Origin: Cryptomeria japonica
Taxonomy: Eukaryota; Streptophyta; Pinopsida; Cupressales; Cupressaceae
Direction: 5' to 3'
DNA: 64,000 nucleotides
Assembly (NCBI RefSeq): GCF_030272615.1
Contig: NC_081408.1
Location: forward strand, 64,602,614 to 64,666,613
A program made the position numbers and the translations under genes. Below, one piece after another: positions 56,351 through 64,000 of the stretch; the first letter of the stretch is position 1; each line of letters opens with the position of its first letter. The notes beneath the pieces were generated by a model, which saw nothing but the letters and a program-made list of their open reading frames with translations, did not search any database and was not told the DNA's origin.

Positions 56351-57344
56351 AGTGTTGATTGGGGAAAATTCTTCCTCAACCTTCAAAGGTAAATCTTTCA
56401 CTGCAGACAATTTACTTGATCTTGTGCATATTGATTTGTGTGGTCCTCTGAAAACTAGGAGTGTGTAGGGAGATAGGTACTTTACGATTCTCACTGATGA
56501 CTGCTCAAGAATGATGTGGGTCATATTCTTGAAAGATAAGTCTAAAGCTTTTGGAAAGTTCAAAGCTTTCAGAGCACTAGTCGAAAAGGAAAGTGGTAAG
56601 ATGATTAAGTGCCTAAGAACTGATCAAGGAGGAGAATTCACTTTCAGTGAATTCAAAAAGTACTTTGAAGAGCACGATATCAAGAGGCAATTGTCTATCC
56701 CCTGGATTCCACAGCAGAATGGCCTAGCAGAGAGGAACAACTGGACTATAGTTGAAGCAGCCAAAACAATGTTGATTCAAGGGAAGGTTGCTCACACCTT
56801 CTGGAGAGAAGCGGTGACCACTGTAGTCTACACTATGAACTAGGTACTCATCAAGAAAGATAAGGATAAAAATCCTTATGAGTATTGGACCGGTAAGACA
56901 CCAGTGGTAAGCTACTTTAGAGTGTTTGGTAGCAAATTTTATATCAAGAGGAGTGAACATTAGAGCAAGTTTGGTGCAAAATGTGATGAGGGAATATTCC
57001 TATGGTATTCCACCAAGAGAAAAGCTCTCAAATGTTTCAACAATAAGACTTAGAGAATTGTTGAAAGTATTAATGTTAGAGTTGATGAAACTTCTAAGAA
57101 ACCTAAGGAAACTTGAAGTGAGCAAGTGGTAGATGAACTGGTTGTAACCTTCTGGGAACCAGTTGCAAAACAACCTAATACCAACAATAGTGCTCCTACA
57201 TGAGTAGATGTTGATGCTGATGAAGATGAGGATGAAGAAGAAAAGAAAGAGGAAATAGCTAAGACCATTCCTAGGTATGTAAAGCTGAATCATGATCCAA
57301 AGCAGATCATAGGAGACAAGGATGCAGGAATTCTTACAAGAAAA
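56351..57344 (+). pseudogene. pol: Copia-F integrase remnant
   Basis: The core is MMWVIFLKDKSKAFGKFKAF, CLRTDQGGEFTFSEF and PQQNGLAERNNWTI over 56511-56843 (usual VERKNRT altered to AERNNWT). Further on come NPYEYWTGKTPVVSYFRVFGSKFY and GIFLWYSTKRKALKCFNN, with stops at 56841, 56961, 57051 and 57114. An acidic linker DVDADEDEDEEEKKEE (about 57205-57255) precedes RT. Confidence 0.78.
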
Positions 57345-58915
57345 ATGGTCAAAGAAAACTCTTGCATGATCTCTGAATTTGAGCCTAAAACTTTTAAAGA
57401 GGCACATAAAGATGAAGATTGGATCAAGGCAATGGAAGAGGAACTTGACCAGATAGAAAAGAATGGCACATGGTCTTTGGTACCCAGACCTAAGCATAAA
57501 AATGTCATTGGCACCAAATGGGTTTTGAGAAATAAGTTGAATGAAGATGGCACAGTGGTAAGAAACAAAGACAGATTGTTGTGTAAGAGATATGCTCAAG
57601 ATGAAGGAGAAGACTATGGAGAAACCTTTGCTCTAGTAGCTAGATTGGAAGGAGTTCGTATGCTTCTTGCATATGCAGCCTTCAAGGGATTCAAAGTATA
57701 TCAAATGGATGTAAAATTTGCATTCCTGAAAGGAATACTTGAAGAGGAGGTGTATATTGAGAAACCAAATGGGTTTTCCCTATTAGAAGATGGTAACATG
57801 GTGTGTAGGCTACATAAAGCCTTGTATGGATTTAAGCAAGCACTTAGAGCATGGTATGAATGCCTACACTCCCATCTTGTGAAGATTAGAATTGAAAAAA
57901 CAAGTGAAGATAGAAATATCTATTTGAAGTCAGAAGGAGATCAAATTCTGATCTGTGAAGTATTTGTTGATGACATAATTTTTGGTGGGGATGACAAGAT
58001 GAGTCATGGTTTTGTAGATGAGATGAAGAAGGAATTTGATATGTCAATTATAAGGGAGATTAGGTTCTTCATTGGACTACAGATTCAACAAATGAAAGGT
58101 GGTATCTTTATCACTTAGTCCAAGTATTTCAAAGAGGTGTTGAAGACCTTTGGCATGGAAGACAGCAAACCAGTTGGTACATTGATGGTGATTGGTTGTA
58201 AATTGTCAAAAGAGGATGACTTAGTGTTGGTGAATGAGAAGGAATACTGATCAATGATTGGTAAGTTGCACTATGTAGTACATAGCAGACTAGACATTGC
58301 ACATGTAGTGGTCATTACTACATGGTTCTAGAAAAGTCCAAGAGAATCCCACTTGGTAGTAGTCAAGTGGATTCTTAGATATCTAAAGGGAACTATTGAC
58401 TATGGATTGTGGTATCCATATAGTAATGATTTCAACCTCAAAGTGTTTAGAGATGCTGATTGGGCTGGTAATGTGGGTAACTGAAAGAGCACAATTGATG
58501 GTGCATTCTTTCTTGGTGGTAGATTAGTCTCATGGATGAGTAAGAAGCAGAGTTGTATCTCTCCATCTACAACAAAAGCAGAATATGTTGCAAAATTTAT
58601 GAACTAAACTCAAACAATTTGGATGAAGCATGTATTAAGTGGTTTCAAAGTTCATGTATTTGAACTGGTGAGTATATTTTGTGACAACACAAGTGCAATT
58701 AATATTTCCAAGAATCCAGTTTTGCATGCTAGAACCAAGCACTTTGAGCTCAAGCATCATTTCTTGAGGGAGAAGGTTTAGAACAAAGAGGTTATATTGG
58801 AACATGTTTCCAGTAAGGAGCAGTTAGCAGACATATTCACCAAGCCTCTACTGAAGGCTACATTTACCTATTTAAGAGGTGAATTAGGGGTGTTGCCCCT
58901 TCAAGAGGTGAACTA
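57345..58915 (+). pseudogene. pol: Copia-F reverse transcriptase and RNase H remnant
   Basis: Open 57345-58118: [93 protein letters not shown], catalytic EVFVDDIIFGGDD. After a TAG at 58116 the RNase H region has [57 protein letters not shown] and TKPLLKATFTYLRGELGVLPL, with about eight more stops to the end at 58913-58915. Confidence 0.83.
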
Positions 58916-59159
58916 AAGGTGTGTGCTCCACATCAGTCAGGTATTGCATTGATAAATATTTTTTCAGGATTGGTGTGTTGAAAGATGTTACTCCTTAGGG
59001 GGAGCAGCATAGTGGGACATAACTGTTTGTGCCTCCACTTTGGCATTGTTGTCAAAGGGGGAGAAGATGTGAAGCGGAGAAGATATCTATAGTATTAGGG
59101 AGAAGATGTGAAGCAGAGAGATATCTTTTTATATTGCCATCAATTCCAAAGGGGGAGAT
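58916..59159 (+). other. Copia-F 3' UTR with two polypurine tracts
   Basis: AAAGGGGGAGA at 59054-59064, preceded by TTGGCATTGTTGTC, and at 59148-59158, next to the LTR. A short duplication (GGGAGAAGATGTGAAGC type) lies between them at about 59060-59115. Confidence 0.85.
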
Positions 59160-60646
59160 TGTTTGCATATGTGCAGAGCTTGATGACATGATGATTTTGT
59201 ATGTTGTCATTGATGTCAATATGCTGAAGTATGAACTAGTATATTGTAGTAAGCAAACTAGCAAGAGAACCAGTATGATGTTGTGAATCGGTATATGTGA
59301 AAAAGTGAAGCGGTATGTTGGAATGAGAACTGTTATATGGGAAGTTTTGTATTGAGGTTTCATTTGGCATGACTACCGGTTGGTAGTCTCAGCTTCAGGG
59401 TTTCTAGTTGATGCATTCCAAGCCTGTGTGATTCAACTGATGACATCTTGTGATGAAGTTAGCATTGTAATGAAGATTAGGTCATGTTACCATGTCAGCC
59501 TTTTGCACATGAAGGATTTCCTTGAGGATCTTGCATGAAGAAGATTGATCCTATCTACCTCAGGAATGTGCGAAGTCTTTGTAACTGGTGGAGAGCACGT
59601 GATGGGTTATCAGTTGCCAAAAGTGGAAAAGAATGAGCATTGGAGAATGTCTTAAGATCTGTTCAAGACTGTTGTATTCAATGTAGTGTGATTAACGGTT
59701 AGGATTGAACTGACTATATTGTTAAACCTAAATATTTAGGGTTTAGGGTTTATGCTACTGACCTATCTATTTCCTATAAGGTCGATGATGTTTTTCATTT
59801 TGAAGTTGTTGGCAAATGTTATGTGTGTATCCAAGTGAAGAGATACTTGATTCTTGCCAGACTCAAGAAGTGTATGGATACCTGCAGAGTGTGATTGCAG
59901 AAGCAAAGGAGCTAAAAAGGATCTGCCTTGGCATTGTGTGTTATTATCAGATTAGTGTATTACCTGTTGACTTCTAACCATTTCAGCAGTCGGAAAATCC
60001 CTTAATCGGGTAGTTTAACAAGCTTTTGTGTAAATCCTTTAACAAGGTGACTCAATTCAATGAGCTCTTCAAATCCTCTTGTGGCCAAACTTTAACAGGG
60101 CTCTAACATTTAATCGGGTATTTAGCCATCCCTTAACCAGGTGATCCCTAGCAGGATCGGTTCCTAGCAGAACCTATTGTAAAAGTATTTAACCAGACTA
60201 GGCTCCTAATAGAGCGAACTTCAGAAGAGTTCAAAGAATATCTTGTGGGTATTCATCCCCACTGTGGTTTTTCCCAATTGGGTTTCCACGTGAAAAAATA
60301 GTGTGTCATGTGTGATGCTTTTCATGTGATGCTTTAATATTTTCTATCAAGTGGTTAAGCATGTTGAACCAACAGTCATTATATTTCTAATGATATATTA
60401 CTTGTTTATGCATATGGGTGAAGTGGAAATGAGATATTAGATTGTGTGGAGATCTAAGCATTGCCAGTTTATGTCTTTCACATTCTTACTATGTTTTACC
60501 AGTAGTGCCCTGATTTAGACTGGTGATACTTTATACCAGTTAAGTACAGTCTTTGTAGTCAAATTGGTTCAGGGTAAGTTTTTTTTGTCTAAATCACCCC
60601 CCCTCTCAGTACTAGTTTGGTACTATCTGTTAATCATTATTCATCA
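59160..60646 (+). repeat. Copia-F 3' LTR
   Basis: About 1.49 kb, from TGTTTGCATATG to a probable TTCATCA end. It contains the series of degenerate AAATCCCTTAACCGGGTGA-like units (59995-60210), the TGTGGTTTTTCCCAATTGGG module at 60261-60280, and a CACCCCCCCTCTCAGTACTA end segment near 60596. No partner LTR in the window, so the end is approximate. Confidence 0.7.
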
Positions 60647-60679
60647 TATTGTGTCCTTGTATTTCTCAACAATTTATTT

Positions 60680-61603
60680 AGGGATCCTTTCCCTATCCTG
60701 CATTACACTAAAAATTCTTGAAATATCCCCAAAGAGAAGTTTTCCTATCCTTGTTATCACTAATACTATATAAAAGTTCCTTGATTTGAACAACTACTGG
60801 TTTGTCATATGCCCATTGAACATTACCAATTCTCAAAACCTCATTCATGAAGAAAAAGAATAAGCATAAGATCAAGGTACCATACTTGAAAGTTTTTTTC
60901 TTGTCCTACTTTATCTTGGTCAAATTATTCATTAGGCCACTAGTCAGAAACTCACATAAGTCATATTTCTTATTTTTCTTGATCATCTCATAAGTTGCAT
61001 AGATTGTAGTACCAGATACAAAGTTGTCCGCACTTGAGTGATAGATCTTGTACCAAATTACCATCAAAGAAAATTTTATATCATCCTCAAGTATATCATT
61101 GATTTCCATTTCTCTTTTTTTCTAATTTTGATTTGGTTGTATCAGTTATAAGCTGGTTTTTCATGAACTTTAGTGACGAAAAACCACCAGATGAGCTTGG
61201 AGCAATTACAGCTCAGATCGCATCCTTGGTGATATTAAAAGGATTTCTTAACCACATAAATTCATCATGCATTTGGCTCAAAAAATACTGGACCCATTCA
61301 TCTTTATTGAATAGTGGGAACTTGACAACTTGAGCAAAGTTTTTCTCCTGCAACACTTTAAATTCTAGTTAAAATTCTAAAATCACTTCCTAATAGTTGC
61401 GTGGAGAATAGATTTAACAGCTATGAGATCCCCAACTCCTCAAGATTTGCATGAATGCATTTCCTAATGTTCTCGACATGAAGAACGCCATACGATATAG
61501 AGGAAAATGCACCTAGTGAGTCTACCTCAACAGATTTAAATTGTTGCTTCTTGAATTTGGGGCAAGATCTCTTATTAATATCCACAACCAAAGGAGTGTC
61601 CAT
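60680..61603 (-). pseudogene. TRG-2 ORF2, N-terminal part
   Basis: ATG at 61603 opens MDTPLVVDINKRSC..., counterpart of MDSASHTSSS in TRG-1, ending ENIRKCIHANLEELG (TRG-1: YIDCKIEDLG). After frameshifts, 61109-60906 has ADNFVSGTTIYATYEMIKKN, matching TRG-1 SRINFVSTTVVNATYRMIKE. At about 60860-60800 RIGNVQWAYDKPVVVQIKEL matches GVGDVQWSPNQPVTKQIKES. It also contains DAIRAVIAPSSSGG near 61190, compare EAIHVVTGF in TRG-1. Function unknown; shared blocks in two diverged copies show the ORF was once under selection. Confidence 0.7.
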
Positions 61604-62020
61604 TTTTCACAAATTTTCAACTTGAAAAGTTTCATAGATAAATACCTTCTTGCCAGATTAGGGTTTTGCACAAAATCGCTTTCACACTTCGATCTCTTGA
61701 AAATTTGCTTGCAGAGCACACTTAACCTCTTTCTCTTCTAACACAAAGTGAAAAATGAGAAGGTAAATCTACCTTTTATCAGTCACACACCTAACTTTTT
61801 AGTGCAATAAATTCTCTTTCCCTAAACCTTCTAGATACGCATGCTTCTTAGATTGCATCACAAATATTCATTTATGAATTTTCAATATTTATCAACTTCT
61901 TTCAGAAATCATTCCAAATCATTTGTAATACTTTAATACACATTATATTAGCCCATTGGATTCAGGCACCAACAACTAGAAAGTTTTCTTGAAAACTCCC
62001 CCTAGGCTAGAGGCCTTAAT
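61604..62020. other. TRG-2 spacer between gag and ORF2
   Basis: About 415 bp with no coding signal, nearly the same length as the spacer in TRG-1 (423 bp). I see no shared motif by eye. Confidence 0.4.
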
Positions 62021-63279
62021 TTAAGTCTCGAAGGAATTTCTAGCATCAGATTCAGGTGCTGACCCATTCCTTGCATCAATATCACTCTTCTTCACCCATG
62101 TCTTCTTTATTTGCTTCCTAATATCATCTATTCTCTCTTTACCCTTATCATTTGTCTGCACACTCTTGTTCTTGTTTGTCGGACCCTTCCTGCTCACATT
62201 ATTGCTGTTGCAAAATCTTGCAATGTGACCTGATTTGTTGCAATTGTAGCACACAACATTTATCTATCCATACTTGTAATTCCCCTAACTTTCTCTTGAT
62301 TTGCACTAATTAGCAGTGTATCTAAACCAATTGCATGCATAACATCTAACATTCCTTCTATTGAAAGAGTTATTCATCATACTTTTGCATTCACTTGACA
62401 TATGTCCATACTTATTTCAATTGAAACACTAACCAAAGAAAGATGGACCATTTTAATTCATTCTACTTCTATATTGACTAGCTTTATGACCAAATTTATT
62501 GTAAAACAAAAAATTACCATTTAACTTTTGAGCATTAGGTTGTCTTACCAAAGACCTTCTAGGTTTGATCTACTAATTTTTTGAATTAGAATTGCTTTGA
62601 CCAGATCTGAAGCTTTCACCTTTCTCAAATCCAAGACCTTTCTTGTTATCTTCCATATTCTAACTTTCAAGTGGTACATGAAGTTTAGTTGAGATAATAT
62701 TGAACTTCTCCTTGTACTCATTTGAAGTCACGAGTTCATCCCTAAGAATGACAATTTGCCTTTAAAGTTCTTCTTAATGGTGTTTGGATCCTTGTAGGTC
62801 AATCTTTAGTTGGCCAATCCCACAATCAAGTGTGCAACATTCATCAGATCTTTCTTTCAGGGACTGGTTAAGATTCTATTTAGTCCTCTTTCTTTCTTCA
62901 ATTTATTTGGTCAATTTCATCACTATAAATTCCATCTCATGTTTCGGAATTGCATTATCTTGTGCAAGATTCTCACATTCTTTTGTCTTCTCCTTCAAGG
63001 CTTGACTCAGGTAACCATCTTCCATGCTTTTTATTTCTTAATTTTCTTTAGTTGATCACAGAGTTCCTTTCTCTTTTACCTAGACTTGTTCAATTGCTCT
63101 TTCAATGATATAATGAAGTTCTCAACATCCTTAAGATTTGCCTGCAACTCTCGTACTTCAATTTTGAACTGATCAAGATCATCTAATGCAGCTAGAAGTT
63201 GATGAATACTACTAGAATCCATTGAATCACCTTCCCAAATCTTCCTCAAGTTGTTAGTGTAGACACCTAAAACTTGCAC
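62021..63279 (-). pseudogene. gag: TRG-2 gag with coiled coil and four zinc knuckles
   Basis: Minus strand, broken by many stops. Near the start (63279-63076) lies a coiled coil, LDDLDQFKIEVRELQANLKD. Later come KKGLGFEKGESF (compare NGLGFSGHEEGESS in TRG-1) and four knuckle relics: FLFYNKFGHKASQY, CFN-stop-NKYGHMSSEC, CYACNWFRYTAN-stop-C and the intact CYNCNKSGHIARFC (62254-62213). The tail RKQIKKTWVKKSD matches GDIKKIWRKKP of TRG-1. The gag ATG is not certain. Confidence 0.75.
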
Positions 63280-63299
63280 AACTAATTAAATAAAATTTA

Positions 63300-64000
63300 T
63301 GTTAGAAAGTTAAAAGAACTGAAAGACAACTGAGAAGGGGGGTGTGAATCAATTGTCACAAATTACCAGAACATTTAGAATTTAAAACTTTAATACCAGA
63401 ACCCAAATGATCAATACTGAAATACTTAAACCAAATACCAAAATAGTAGATAAATCAATTAAGCATAACCAATAGTTAGAGAATAAATACCATCCACATG
63501 ACACCAATATTTATACATGTAAAACCTGATAAAGGGAAAAACCATGGTGGAAAGCCTACCCATAGTCAGATAATACTTCTGCAATAAGTATGTGAATTAC
63601 AATTGAGGGGCCTACACTTGTAGGAAGGTCAACAACCTAGAGCACACTACTCATCATAAAAGGAGTCTCACTGACTACATATAAATCCAGACTACAATCT
63701 GAAAGAATGAATGAACTGCAAAGATAGCATATCGTATGCCTGAGTATAGTTCCAGTTAAGCTCATTACCTAAGGACTAAATCCTCTTACACAAACCCAAC
63801 TCAATCACCAATGATCAACCAAATTCTTTGCCTGAATGATTATTACATTATTCACTTCTTACATATCCATATCCCATTTCCCATAATGATCTACAATGAG
63901 ATCTTACAACATATATATACAAACCCTTGACCATAAACAATCAGGTCAGCAACCAGGCAATAAACCAATTACATAATTACAAAACACGTTGGCCTTAGAC
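63300..64000 (-). repeat. TRG-2 5' LTR, partial
   Basis: From about TGTTAGAAAGTTAAAAG to the window edge. It has the G-run near its edge (GAGAAGGGGGGTGTGAATC) and the GGGAAAAACCATGGTGG module near 63534-63550, as in the other LTRs. The primer site that should precede it is not recognisable. Confidence 0.55.

Larger units (their letters stand above)
55593..60646 (+). mobile_element. Copia-F: SIRE-like Ty1/copia element lacking its 5' part
   Basis: Starts inside the gag zinc knuckle at the Copia-E junction and continues through protease, integrase, RT, RNase H, two polypurine tracts and a 3' LTR. The LTR, primer site and most of gag are missing from the left. The coding region is heavily broken. 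Its 3' LTR abuts ORF2 of TRG-2, suggesting that F inserted there. The right end is set at TTCATCA (60646) by analogy and is approximate. Confidence 0.8.
60647..64000 (-). mobile_element. TRG-2: diverged, truncated relative of TRG-1 (gag + ORF2)
   Basis: Minus-strand order, right to left: LTR from about 63300 to the window end, gag with coiled coil and four knuckles, spacer, and the N-terminal third of ORF2, cut off at the Copia-F LTR. Layout, knuckle order and ORF2 blocks match TRG-1, although nucleotide similarity is low. No pol motifs. Confidence 0.75.

Noticed and set aside
59742-59760. TTTAGGGTTTAGGGTTT, telomere-like
   Set aside because: Only about two and a half units inside an LTR; no array. 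At most a telo-box.
1-64000. Host protein-coding, tRNA or rRNA genes
   Set aside because: I scanned both strands for conserved gene families, cloverleaf-like tRNA ends and rRNA segments and saw none; every recognisable protein belongs to a retrotransposon or its passenger gene.

Overview
The window is plant nuclear heterochromatin built from nested LTR retrotransposons. I see no convincing host gene, rRNA or tRNA. The evidence is plant-type Ty1/copia and Ty3/gypsy polyproteins, tRNA primer sites (TGGTATCAGAGC type), long AT-rich LTRs, and a plant-specific Plant Mobile Domain (PMD) protein. The long SIRE/Maximus-like LTRs and the amount of nesting fit a large repeat-rich genome. A gymnosperm is plausible, but the sequence alone does not prove it. 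Labels such as Copia-A, TRG-1 and Tat-1 are mine.

Layout. 1-5.5 kb: degraded Copia-A (+). 5,844-13,575: TRG-1 (-), a complete LTR element with 5-bp target duplication AGTGT. It has a gag with four zinc knuckles and a long second ORF, but no protease, integrase or reverse transcriptase. 13.6-15.3 kb: unassigned DNA ending in the primer site of a gypsy element (Chromo-D). 15,341-48,248: Copia-B (+), which carries two later insertions. These are Copia-C (-, 19,661-26,684, duplication GCATT) and the 18.5-kb Tat-lineage gypsy Tat-1 (+, 28,065-46,599, duplication CTTTC). 48,253-49,465: gag-protease fragment of Chromo-D. 49,903-55,592: Copia-E (+), which abuts Copia-F (+, 55,593 to about 60,646). 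60,647-64,000: TRG-2 (-), a diverged, truncated relative of TRG-1.

Most notable system: Tat-1 is young, with two 1,466-bp LTRs that differ at four positions by my count. It encodes gag-protease-RT-RNase H-second RNase H-integrase in one frame broken only by stop codons. On the opposite strand it carries what looks like a complete gene: TATA box, 25-codon first exon, 1.1-kb intron and a roughly 655-codon second exon encoding a PMD protein. The Tat-1 leader and the intron of the antisense gene both hold arrays of a TAGCGCGT-like core on a strict 21-nt register (21/21/18 in the intron). Each array has the same orientation relative to the transcript it lies in.

Second system: TRG-1 and TRG-2 are two diverged copies of a non-autonomous family. 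They share the four-knuckle gag and an ORF2 of unknown function. They look dependent on SIRE-like Copia elements such as B, C, E and F, with which they share LTR modules; TRG-1 also shares their doubled polypurine tracts.

Inferred order of insertion: Chromo-D, then Copia-B, then Copia-C and Tat-1 inside it. On the right, TRG-2 was probably hit by Copia-F, which was hit by Copia-E. A later deletion removed the left part of F and most of the 5' LTR of E.
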